A DNA stretch of 64,000 bases from JALHSW01 sp963720675 (GTDB taxonomy: Bacteria; Actinomycetota; Acidimicrobiia; IMCC26256; PALSA-555), in contig CAVRGH010000010.1 of assembly GCA_963720675.1 (NCBI GenBank), positions 930,001 to 994,000 on the forward strand. Reading direction: 5' to 3'. How positions within the stretch are numbered: the stretch's first letter is position 1; every line of letters starts with the position of its first letter. Both the position numbers and the translations under genes were made by a program. The notes under the pieces are model-generated. The model did no database searches and was not told the DNA's origin. It saw only the letters and a program-made list of their open reading frames with translations. Below, one piece after another: positions 15,703 to 23,356 of this stretch.

Positions 15703-16406
15703 TCAGTCGGGTGCGAGCACGAGCTGCGGACGAGTGACCGCGTCCGCGAGGAGCTCGAGGTAGCGCGAACGCGGCACCTCGATCGCGCCGAGCGACGCGA
15801 GGTGCTCGGTGCACCACTGCACGTCGAACAGCACGGTGCCACCCGCACGCAGGCGTTCCACGAGCGCGACGAACGCGACCTTCGACGCGTCGGTGCGCCG
15901 GTGGAACATCGACTCGCCCGCGAACAGCCCCCCGAGCGCGACGCCGTAGATCCCGCCCGACAGCTCGACACCGCCGTCGGCGCCCGTGCTCCACACCTCG
16001 ACGCTGTGGGCGACTCCCAACCCGTGCAGCGCGACGTACGCCTCCACGAACGACTCGTCGATCCAGCCGTGCGGACGGGCCGGGTCACCACACGCGCGCA
16101 TCACCGCCTCGAACGCGCGGTCGGCCGTCACCGTGAACCGGCCGAGGGAACGACGGAGCGACCGACTGACATGCACGCCGTCGAGCGGCACGATCCCCCG
16201 CGGGTCCGGTGACCACCAGGCGAGGGGCCCACCCGGCGCCAGGCGCATGGGGAACAACCCGCGCCCGTAGGCGCCCAGCAGCGTCGCCGGCGCCAAGTCG
16301 GCGCCGATCCCGATGATCTCCTCGCCGGGCTCGGCGTCCGCGGGGTCGGGGAACGCCCAGCCGGTCGCCCGCCCGGTCAGGGCCGCGCCGTCCCGCGTCG
16401 GGTCAC
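15703..16406 (-). CDS. aat: Leucyl/phenylalanyl-tRNA-protein transferase
   Basis: Aat adds Leu or Phe to N-terminal Arg/Lys of proteins, marking them for ClpS/ClpAP degradation. Family hallmarks are AYGRGLFPM, WWSPDPRGI, HGWIDESFVEAY, GGIYGVALGGLFAGESMF and DVQWCTEHLASLGA. The unbroken frame has no standard start upstream of an internal TTG, yet family-like sequence (GWAFPDPADAEPGEEIIGIGADL) continues further. A GTG at 16406 overlapping the upstream TGA (GTGA) would be natural if one base is extra near 16380, giving MTRRGTA. I place the start there. Confidence 0.85.
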
Positions 16407-17218
16407 GAACCGGCGCAGAAGCCGACCTCGTCGGTGTTCAGGGTGCCGTCGGCGCAGCGCAGGTTCGAGTTGTTGTGGGAGAAGACCCCCTCGGGGCTCT
16501 CCCAGCCGGGCACGACCCACGCGTGCACCATCCACGTCGTGATGGTCATCAGGCGACCGCCCTTGGACGAGCACTGCTGCTCGGTGACGTCGGAGTCCGC
16601 AGGGAACGGCACTTCGATCCCGTTCGGGGAGTACTTGATGCACACGTTGCTGTGCCGATGCCAGTGGTCGTTCGGACCGGCGAAGCCTTCAGGTGCGGAC
16701 TGGCTCAGCGAGTTGTACATGAGGCCGACGATTCGTGAGCCGGGGTCGGTCCCGTCGTAGATGAAGGTGTCGGGGTGCCCCGCATCGACACCTCCGGTGC
16801 CGGTCAACCCCCTGCCGGTGACTCCCACGTAGTGCGCGCCGCTCCCGGGCGCGAACCCTCCGGCGAGGACGAACCCGGCTGCGAGCGCGTCGGCGACGGT
16901 CGGCATCCGCAGCGCCGCGTCGCGCGCCGCCATCAGCTGGTACGCCAGCGCCTCGCGGGTCGGCACGTCGAGCGGCACATCGGGCTGGGTCTCGGCCGCG
17001 ATGTCCTGGGCCTTCACGCCGGTCACGACACGCCCGTTCTCGACCACCGGCTCGCCGGTGGTGTGTCCGGCGTGGGCCGACGCGAGACCCACGTCGGTCC
17101 CGGTCGCCGCGACCGGCGCGACGACCGTGCGGGTGTCGCGGTTCGAGTCGGCGAGCACGATCGTGGCCGCACCGATCATGAACCCCAGGAGCGCCACCGC
17201 GAGCCAGCGAGCGAGCAT
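16403..17218 (-). CDS. Secreted or membrane-anchored hypothetical protein, His-rich core
   Basis: A 271-residue protein with an N-terminal hydrophobic segment (LAVALLGFMIGAATIVLA), a signal peptide or anchor. The exported part has GGVDAGHPDTFIYDG, NDHWHRHSNVC (His/Cys-rich, perhaps metal-binding), EQQCSSKGG and a C-terminal segment with Cys and paired Trp. Four or so Cys could form disulfides. I do not recognise the family. GGGGGG precedes the ATG by 5 nt and TACGCT farther up could be the -10. It overlaps aat by GTGA. Confidence 0.7.
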   Translation of the reverse strand: MLARWLAVALLGFMIGAATIVLADSNRDTRTVVAPVAATGTDVGLASAHAGHTTGEPVVENGRVVTGVKAQDIAAETQPDVPLDVPTREALAYQLMAARDAALRMPTVADALAAGFVLAGGFAPGSGAHYVGVTGRGLTGTGGVDAGHPDTFIYDGTDPGSRIVGLMYNSLSQSAPEGFAGPNDHWHRHSNVCIKYSPNGIEVPFPADSDVTEQQCSSKGGRLMTITTWMVHAWVVPGWESPEGVFSHNNSNLRCADGTLNTDEVGFCAGS

Positions 17219-17370
17219 CGTGTCCCCCCGTCGGGTGTCCGGTACCGGACGACCGCGGGCCAGCGTAACCCCTGAACCCCGGGGGCTGAGCGGCATCGGC
17301 CCGCACCGGCACTAGCCTCGACGGATCTCGGCCGGGCGTCCGTCCTTCGCTCCCGGCCGCGGCTCCCTCC

Positions 17371-18339
17371 ATGCCCACCACTGCCGCCGATCCCGCGCCC
17401 GCCCGCCGGGTGACCCGCGCCCTGGCGCCACTCCTGGCCGTGCTGGCCCTCGTGGGGGTGCTCGGGACCGGCACCCCGGCCGGGGCGGACCCGCTCCAGG
17501 ACGCCGACGCGACGGTGAACGCCCTGCGGGCCGAGGCCGACCACGCGGCCGCCGACTACTTCGACGCGCTGGCCGCCTCGCAGGCACTCGACACCCAGAT
17601 GACCGACCTCGAGGCCCGCCTTCCGAAGCTCGCGGCCCGTCGTCATGTGCTCCTCGGGCAGGCCGAGGACCGGGCGGTCGCCGCGTACAAGCGGTCGGGT
17701 GACCAGCTCGGCCTGATCATCGCGAGTGGCGACGTGCTGACAGCCGCGCGCCGGGCGCGTTGGCTCGACCGGCTGAACCAACGCGACAACGACGCGCTCG
17801 ACGAGCTGGTGCAGGTCAGCACCCAGCTCGAGACCCAACGCCGGCAGCTCCGCGACGCCCGCGCTTCGCAGGCCGCGGCCCTCACCGAGCTCGAGGCGCG
17901 CGGGCGCGACATCGACGCAAAGCTCCAGGCCGCCGAGGATCGGAGCCGGCAGCTCGCCGCGCAGGCCGCCCAAGCCGCCGAGGCGGCAGCAGCCGCGGAG
18001 ACGGCCCGTCCGGTGAACCCGAAGGGTGCCGGCAGCGCGCCCCCGGTCGCGCCTCCGGACTACCAGCCGACCCCGGGCGTGCATCCCCACCACGACGACC
18101 CGTTCCTCGCGTGCACCCGTGCGCACGAAGGGAGCTACACGTCGTACAACCCGGCCGGCCCGTACATGGGGGCGTACCAGTTCCTCCAGTCGACATGGAA
18201 CGGTGCGGCGAACCACGCGGGCCGTCCGGATCTCGTCGGCGTGCCGCCGAACACCGCGTCCGAGTACGACCAGGACGACGTCGCGTGGGCCCTCTACCAG
18301 TGGCGCGGGGCCGGCCCGTGGGGCGGGCGCTGCGTCTGA
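17371..18339 (+). CDS. Secreted coiled-coil protein with Rpf-like transglycosylase domain
   Basis: A 322-residue secreted protein. A signal peptide (about 1-42, ending ...TPAGADP) is followed by a long coiled coil (about 45-210, with Ala/Gln/Arg heptads) and a Pro-rich hinge. The C-terminal resuscitation-promoting-factor-like lysozyme fold starts at about residue 248: FLACTRAHEGSYTSYNPAG, with the catalytic Glu in HEGSY, then GAYQFLQSTWN. It likely cleaves peptidoglycan glycan strands during growth. TAGCCT at 17313-17318 could be its -10, leaving a 52-nt leader. The 152 bp to the divergent gene holds both promoters. Confidence 0.88.
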   Translation: MPTTAADPAPARRVTRALAPLLAVLALVGVLGTGTPAGADPLQDADATVNALRAEADHAAADYFDALAASQALDTQMTDLEARLPKLAARRHVLLGQAEDRAVAAYKRSGDQLGLIIASGDVLTAARRARWLDRLNQRDNDALDELVQVSTQLETQRRQLRDARASQAAALTELEARGRDIDAKLQAAEDRSRQLAAQAAQAAEAAAAAETARPVNPKGAGSAPPVAPPDYQPTPGVHPHHDDPFLACTRAHEGSYTSYNPAGPYMGAYQFLQSTWNGAANHAGRPDLVGVPPNTASEYDQDDVAWALYQWRGAGPWGGRCV

Positions 18340-18355
18340 GTCGGCAGTCCGACGC

Positions 18356-19171
18356 TCAACCGATCCAGGCCGGGAGCATCGCCTGCATCAGGTCCTCGTC
18401 CGGCGTCGTGCGCCATGCGTCGAGCATCGAGACGGCCATGGGATCGCACCCGACGCGCAACGGCGCCGCGTCGTCGAGGATCGCGTCGGCGATCGCGGTC
18501 GCGGCGTCGGCGCTCGACGTGATCTGGTCGTTGATGGCGCTGCGGCCCTCGAAGTACCGGTGGGCCATCGCCTCGTAGTCGGGGTCGCTGATGGCCTCCG
18601 GCGGCTTCGCGGAGCCCGCGAGCATGTCGGTGTCGATCGGACCGGGCAGGATCTCGAGCACCCGGATGCCGAACGGACCGAGCTCGGCGCGCAGGCTCTC
18701 ACCGATCGCGCTCACCGCGGCCTTGCTCGAGCGGTACGGCGCGTAGAACGGGACCGGGGCGAAGAGCGACGACGACGAGATGTTGCAGAGCACGCCCCCA
18801 CCCGCCTTGCGCAGCGCGGGGACGGCACGACGGCTCACCTCGATGAGCCCGAACACGTTCGTCTCGAACATGTCGCGCCAGAGCTCCATCGGCGTGGCCT
18901 CGAAGGCGGGGTGCTCACGCTCGACGGCCGCGTTGTTCACGAGGACCCGCAGCTCGTCCGGGAGGTGGATCGAGTCCGGGTCCGCCACGTCGAGGCGTTC
19001 GACGCGGAGCGCCCCACCCTTCGCCGCGACCTCTTCGACGAGGTCGGCGCCCATCTCGGGCTTCCGCATCGTGGCGATGACGTCGAAGCCCCGATCGGCG
19101 AGCTCGAGCGCCACGGCTCGACCGATCCCTCGGCTCGCACCGGTGACGACCGCGGTTCCCTCCGCCTGCAT
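18356..19171 (-). CDS. SDR family oxidoreductase
   Basis: Classical SDR of 271 residues with TGASRGIG, NNAA, the catalytic Ser in NISSSSLFA and YRSSK. The C-terminus departs from the usual GG..V motif and continues into an acidic helix, as in SDRs acting on hydrophobic substrates. A strong purine run (GGAGGGGGG) lies 5 nt before the ATG. TAGACT (19221 to 19216) is a plausible -10. Confidence 0.88.
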   Translation of the reverse strand: MQAEGTAVVTGASRGIGRAVALELADRGFDVIATMRKPEMGADLVEEVAAKGGALRVERLDVADPDSIHLPDELRVLVNNAAVEREHPAFEATPMELWRDMFETNVFGLIEVSRRAVPALRKAGGGVLCNISSSSLFAPVPFYAPYRSSKAAVSAIGESLRAELGPFGIRVLEILPGPIDTDMLAGSAKPPEAISDPDYEAMAHRYFEGRSAINDQITSSADAATAIADAILDDAAPLRVGCDPMAVSMLDAWRTTPDEDLMQAMLPAWIG

Positions 19172-19215
19172 CGTTCCCCCCTCCGAGCGCCGCTCGTCGG
19201 CCGCCCGCTCACGGG

Positions 19216-19225
19216 AGTCTACGGT
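19216..19225. promoter_or_regulatory. Overlapping divergent -10 boxes (TAGACT on -, TACGGT on +)
   Basis: TAGACT on the minus strand (19221 to 19216) serves the SDR gene after a leader of about 40 nt. TACGGT on the plus strand (19220-19225) is 8 nt before the ATG at 19234. They share the TA at 19220-19221. Confidence 0.45.
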
Positions 19226-19233
19226 TGAGACCG

Positions 19234-19632
19234 ATGGATCCCGCCGGGCACACCCTCGACTTCACGCCACAGCCCCAGCGCGTCGAGATCGCGGTCGATG
19301 GCGTCACGATCGCCTCGTCGAACCGGGCGATCGTCATGCACGAGACGGGCTTGCCGCCGCGCCACTACCTCCCGCCCGACGACGTGCGGCTCGAGCTGAC
19401 CGCCGCGAGCCCGACCGCTACCGCGTGCCCGTTCAAGGGCCAGGCGTCGTACCTCCACTTCGTCATCGACGGCACCGAGCACCGCGACCTCGCATGGTCC
19501 TACGAGCGCCCGATCAACGGGGTCGAGCAGATCACCGGGCTCGTCTGCTTCTTCGACGAGCGGGTGGACGTCATGCTCGACGGCGAGCTGCAGCCCCGCC
19601 CGCAGACCGCGTGGTCCCCGACCACCCCCTGA
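19234..19632 (+). CDS. DUF427 domain-containing protein
   Basis: A 132-residue DUF427 (NTP_transf_9-like) protein. Typical features are VEIAVDGVTIASSNRAIVMHETGLPPRHYLP, TACPFKGQASYLHF and the C-terminal GLVCFFDERVDV. The function of this small beta-rich family is unknown. The ATG is set by a TACGGT box 8 nt upstream and the gene seems leaderless. Confidence 0.9.
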   Translation: MDPAGHTLDFTPQPQRVEIAVDGVTIASSNRAIVMHETGLPPRHYLPPDDVRLELTAASPTATACPFKGQASYLHFVIDGTEHRDLAWSYERPINGVEQITGLVCFFDERVDVMLDGELQPRPQTAWSPTTP

Positions 19633-19654
19633 TCGTGCGCGCACCCCCACACGC

Positions 19655-20932
19655 TCAGCCGGGGGCGCCGACCTTGACGAGGTTGGCGTACCCCGCGAGC
19701 CCGATCGCGACCACGGCCCCCACGAGCAGCACGAAGCTGATGGACGTCGCGCTCGAGAGCGGCCCCGCCAGCAGCACCCCGACCGGCACGGTGCCGCCGA
19801 AGCCCATGATCCAGAGCGCCATCACGCGTCCGCGCACCGCGTCGTCGACGTGCTCCTGCAGGACCGTCGACAGCGACGTGATCACGACGAAGTACGCGTA
19901 CCCGAGGACGGGCGCGATCGCGAACGCGGCGGCGGGTGTGCGCACCAGCGCGAACACGACGAGCAGCAGCCCGAACGCGACGAGCGCAGGCCGGACGAGC
20001 CGGGCCTTCGAGTAACCCGCGAACCACGTCCCGACGCTGATGGCCCCCACCGCGGCGCCGAGCCCGAACACCGCGTAGAAGATCCCGTAGTCCACGGAAC
20101 GTGGCTTCATGCCGAGGTTCTCGGCCGCGATCACCGGCATGAGCCCGACGAACGCGAGCGAGAAGAACGACAGGAGCACCAGGGTCACGAGCACCCGACG
20201 GATCAACGGGTCGCGGCGCGCGATCTGGAACCCCTCGACGAGGCGGGACCGCACCCCCTGCCCCGGGGGGCCCGCGGGGTGACGCGGGTACTGCACCATC
20301 AGCAGCGCCACGATGGCGAACAGGTACGTCGCGGCGTTGAGCACGAAGACCGGAGCCGCGCCGCTCGCCGCGTAGATCGCTGCGCCGATGGCCGGCCCGA
20401 CGACCCGCGACAGGTTCATCTGTACCGACTGCAGGGCCACGGCACCTGGGAGGTCGGGCTTGGGCACGAGCGTCGGGAGGATGGAGTTCAGCGCCGGCGC
20501 GCCGAGCGCGTTGCCCACGCCGATCACCAGGACGCACAGCACGATGAGCGTCTCATTCGGGTTCGACGACGTGGCGATCACCGCGAGCACGATCGAGAAG
20601 ACCAGCTGTTGCACTTGACACGCGAGGAGCAATCGACGGCGGTCGAAGATGTCGGCGAGCACACCACCGACGTTCGACAGGATGAGCAGTGGACCGAGCT
20701 GCGCGAAGAAGAGGATGGCGACGTAGGTCTCCGAGTGCGTGAGCGTGTAGCCGTAGGCCCCGAGCAGCACGTTCTGCATCCACGTGCCGATGTTCGACGC
20801 GAACATCCCGGACCAGACGACGCGGAAGTCACGATTGCGCAACGCCGCCTGCGCGGTACCCCGGACGAGGGTGCGGTCGCCGTCGACGAACGCGTCGGTC
20901 GCGTCCTCGGGACCCGGCTCGTGCGTCGACAT
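19655..20932 (-). CDS. MFS transporter (EntS-like)
   Basis: Major facilitator superfamily exporter of 425 residues with 12 predicted membrane helices, of the EntS/MFS_3 group: FRVVWSGMFASNIGTWMQN at the first helix and LADIFDRRRLLL at the loop 2-3 motif A. A 30-residue acidic cytoplasmic N-terminus precedes helix 1. The cargo is unknown; siderophores or drugs are usual for the group. The ATG is set by a TAGGGT box 7 nt upstream on the minus strand. Confidence 0.9.
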   Translation of the reverse strand: MSTHEPGPEDATDAFVDGDRTLVRGTAQAALRNRDFRVVWSGMFASNIGTWMQNVLLGAYGYTLTHSETYVAILFFAQLGPLLILSNVGGVLADIFDRRRLLLACQVQQLVFSIVLAVIATSSNPNETLIVLCVLVIGVGNALGAPALNSILPTLVPKPDLPGAVALQSVQMNLSRVVGPAIGAAIYAASGAAPVFVLNAATYLFAIVALLMVQYPRHPAGPPGQGVRSRLVEGFQIARRDPLIRRVLVTLVLLSFFSLAFVGLMPVIAAENLGMKPRSVDYGIFYAVFGLGAAVGAISVGTWFAGYSKARLVRPALVAFGLLLVVFALVRTPAAAFAIAPVLGYAYFVVITSLSTVLQEHVDDAVRGRVMALWIMGFGGTVPVGVLLAGPLSSATSISFVLLVGAVVAIGLAGYANLVKVGAPG

Positions 20933-20939
20933 GGCGCCG

Positions 20940-20945
20940 ACCCTA
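20940..20945 (-). promoter_or_regulatory. -10 box (TAGGGT) of a leaderless MFS transcript
   Basis: TAGGGT on the minus strand is 7 nt before the ATG at 20932 and overlaps the stop codon region of the ABC-F remnant. Confidence 0.45.
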
Positions 20946-21179
20946 CGCGGAAACCCCTCCGGCCTCGACGGAGATCGTGCGGGTCACGCGCATCGCCTCC
21001 AGCAGCTGTCGGTCGTGCGTGACCAGGAGCAACGTCGTCTTCCCCACACCGTTCGGGCCGACGACGCCCAGGCGCGTCCGCGGGCCGACATCGACGTCGA
21101 CACCGTCGAGCACGACGCGCGGGCCGTGGGACCGGGCGAGGCCGCGAGCGACCAACGAGAAGGGTGACGAGCCGGACAT
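20943..21179 (-). pseudogene. ABC-F ATPase remnant with large internal deletion
   Basis: A 78-residue in-frame remnant. Its first 53 residues are the N-terminus of an ABC-F protein, ending in a Walker A motif (GPNGVGKTTLL). This runs directly into LLVTHDRQLLEAMRV, which is the H-loop end of an ABC domain, and then a short C-terminal tail. Everything between (signature motif, Walker B, linker, second ATPase) is missing. The join falls in similar codons (TTLL against TLLL), fitting a deletion between short direct repeats. It cannot hydrolyse ATP. Confidence 0.75.
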
Positions 21180-21186
21180 GCAGCCC

Positions 21187-21192
21187 TATCCT
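21187..21192 (+). promoter_or_regulatory. -10 box (TATCCT) of a leaderless DUF6624 transcript
   Basis: TATCCT is 8 nt before the ATG at 21201, which favours that ATG over the GTG at 21198. Confidence 0.45.
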
Positions 21193-21200
21193 CCCGCGTG

Positions 21201-21662
21201 ATGCCCGACGTCCGGGAGCCGATGCTGCGAGCCGACCTGCTCGCGCTCGCGACGACGCCGAGCGACCCCGCGGCCGCCGATCGGCTCTGGGGCATCCTCG
21301 ACGACTACGAAGCCTGGCCCGGCCACCGACTCGTGGGAGCGGACGGAGCGGAGGCCGCGTGGCTGATCGCCCAGCTGGGCGACCTCGGGCTCCAACGCCG
21401 GGCACTCGAGCACCTCGAGCACGCGGTCGACGCAGGCGACGCGCCGGCCGCGCACTTCGCCTGCCTCGACGACCGGGTCCGCATGGCAACCGGCAGGCCC
21501 CAGGTGTACGGATCGCAGCTCGTCACGGGTGAGGACGGCACCGTGCGACCGTGGCCCATCGAGGATCCCGACGGCGTCGACGAGCGCCGTAGCCGGGTGG
21601 GGCTCCCTCCGCTCGCCGAGCACACTGCCAGCCTCATCGCGGAGCTGCACCGGCGCACCTGA
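21201..21662 (+). CDS. DUF6624 domain-containing protein
   Basis: A soluble 153-residue protein matching DUF6624. Conserved pieces are WPGHRLVGADGAEAAWLIAQ, the RALEHLEHAVDAGDAPAAHFACLDDRV helices, GRPQVYGSQ, and the C-terminal PIEDPDGVDERRSRVGLPPL. The family is often found in polymorphic-toxin or uncharacterised loci; no function is established here. It is divergent from the ABC-F remnant. Confidence 0.8.
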   Translation: MPDVREPMLRADLLALATTPSDPAAADRLWGILDDYEAWPGHRLVGADGAEAAWLIAQLGDLGLQRRALEHLEHAVDAGDAPAAHFACLDDRVRMATGRPQVYGSQLVTGEDGTVRPWPIEDPDGVDERRSRVGLPPLAEHTASLIAELHRRT

Positions 21663-21714
21663 TCGATCGGGAGCTCGGCGGCGGGCCGCGTCCGGGTACG
21701 GCAACCCCCGCCGC

Positions 21715-21720
21715 TAGATT
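21715..21720 (+). promoter_or_regulatory. -10 box (TAGATT) of a leaderless L,D-transpeptidase transcript
   Basis: TAGATT is 6 nt before the ATG at 21727, with no Shine-Dalgarno. Confidence 0.45.
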
Positions 21721-21726
21721 CCTGCC

Positions 21727-22488
21727 ATGCCCACGCGCCTCCTCCGCATCGCTGCCCTCGCGGCCGCCGCTGCGATCCTCGTCGCCGGCTGCGGCGGCGG
21801 CGGCGACCGGCCGTCCCTCGGCGCCAAGGCCGATCCCGGCACCGTCACGAGCACGACCGCCCTCCCCGCCTACTCGAGCCTGATCGCCCAGCCCCTCGGC
21901 AACGAGGTCAAGGTGCACCAGGAGCCGAACGCCTCCAGCCCTTCCGAGGCGTACCCCAACCCCTGGCAGCTCGACGACAACCCGGCCCACGTCGTGCCCC
22001 AGGTGTTCCTCGTCGAGTCCGAGCGGGGTGGCTGGGTCGAGGTGCTGCTCCCGGTCCGCCCGAACGGCACCACCGGATGGGTCCGCAAGCAGGACGTGCG
22101 CCTCACGCCGAACCGGTACAGCATCGACGTGTCGCTCACCGACCGCCAGATCACCGTGCACGACGGTGACCAGGTGCTCGTCCAGGAGCCCGTCGCCATC
22201 GGTGCGAGCGACACGCCGACCCCTCCCGGGACGTACTTCCTTCGGGTGCTCCTGAAGGCTCCCGACCCGAACACGGTCTACGGGCCCTACGCGTACGGCC
22301 TGTCCGCGCACTCCGACGTGCTGACCACGTTCAACGGTGGTGACGGGGAGATCGGCATCCACGGCAACGACGACGCGTCGGTGCTCGGGAAGGACGTCAC
22401 CCACGGGTGCATCCGGATCAGCAACGACAGCATCACGCGACTCGCCGGGATCCTGCCGCTCGGGACGCCCGTCGACATCGTCGCCTGA
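21727..22488 (+). CDS. Lipoprotein L,D-transpeptidase (YkuD)
   Basis: A 253-residue lipoprotein. The lipobox LVAGC has Cys22 as the lipidation site, followed by a Gly-rich spacer. An SH3-like region (about 45-125, WVEVLLPVRPNGTTGWVRK) precedes the YkuD domain (about 130-253) with IHGN and the catalytic HGCIRISN. It forms 3-3 peptidoglycan crosslinks or attaches proteins to the wall on the outer membrane-proximal face. It is short compared with mycobacterial Ldt enzymes. Confidence 0.93.
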   Translation: MPTRLLRIAALAAAAAILVAGCGGGGDRPSLGAKADPGTVTSTTALPAYSSLIAQPLGNEVKVHQEPNASSPSEAYPNPWQLDDNPAHVVPQVFLVESERGGWVEVLLPVRPNGTTGWVRKQDVRLTPNRYSIDVSLTDRQITVHDGDQVLVQEPVAIGASDTPTPPGTYFLRVLLKAPDPNTVYGPYAYGLSAHSDVLTTFNGGDGEIGIHGNDDASVLGKDVTHGCIRISNDSITRLAGILPLGTPVDIVA

Positions 22489-22533
22489 ACCGAGCACCAC
22501 GGAGCGACCGGAGCACGCAAGGGGGAGCGCGCG

Positions 22534-23329
22534 ATGCGCATCGAAGGGTCGAAGATCTTGGTCACCGGCGCGTCGTCCGGCATCGGTGCCGCGCTCGGCG
22601 CCGATGCTCGCGGCAAGAGGGGCAACGGTCGGCATCGTCGCCCGTCGCAGGGAACGACTCGAAGAGGTGCTCGCGCAGTGCGTGCAGCACGCACCCGACT
22701 CGCGGCTCTGGAGCGCCGACCTCGGCGACCTCGATGCCGCGGCGCGAGTGGCACTCGAGGCGTGGGACGCGTTTGGTGTCGTCGACGTGCTCGTGAACAA
22801 CGCAGCCATCCCGAAGCGCATGCCGGTCCCGCGCCTCACCGCCGACGAGATCGACACCGTCATGCGGGTCAACTTCACCTCGCCCGTCCGCATGACGATG
22901 GCCCTGCTCCCCCGTTGGCTGGAGCGTGACGCCGGCTGCGTCGTCAACGTCTCGTCCATGGGAGGGCGCATCGGCATCGCGCACGAAGCGGCGTACTGCG
23001 CGTCGAAGTTCGCGTTGTGCGGCTGGAGCGAGTCGATGGCGATCGACCTCTACGACACGAACGTCGAGGTGAAGCTCGTCCTCCCCGGACCCATCGAGAC
23101 CGAGATCTGGGACGTCCCGGACAACGACCCCGCCCTCTACGCCGGGCCGTTCGTCCCGGCCGCGGACTGCGCGCAGAGCATCATCGAAGCGATCGAGGGC
23201 GACGGCTTCGAGTACTACGCGCCCCCGGAGTTCCCGGGTGGGCTCGGGAAGCAGGCCGACATGGTGGTCGGCAAGACGACCAACCCGGACGCCTTCATCG
23301 ACGCCATGGGACAGATGGCTCGCGGCTGA
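22534..23329 (+). CDS. SDR family oxidoreductase (one frame break)
   Basis: About 264 residues. TGASSGIGAAL is in the first frame. Near 22600 the frame changes; deleting one G gives GAALAPMLAARGATVGIVARR, the expected helix and second strand. NNAA, the catalytic Ser in NVSSMGG and YCASK follow. It resembles the group with the downstream GWSESMAIDLYDTNVEVKLV segment, common in actinobacterial SDRs. A purine-rich GGGGGAG lies 8-14 nt before the ATG. It converges with the molybdopterin gene. Confidence 0.85.
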
Positions 23330-23356
23330 GCCACCAGCGCGACCAACCGCGCGGCA

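Noticed and set aside
12792..15737. A plus-strand open frame of 981 codons running antisense to the acyl-CoA dehydrogenase and arsC genes.
   Set aside because: It is a GC-codon shadow with Arg/Pro/Gly-rich nonsense sequence; only its last part (from 14565) is a real gene.
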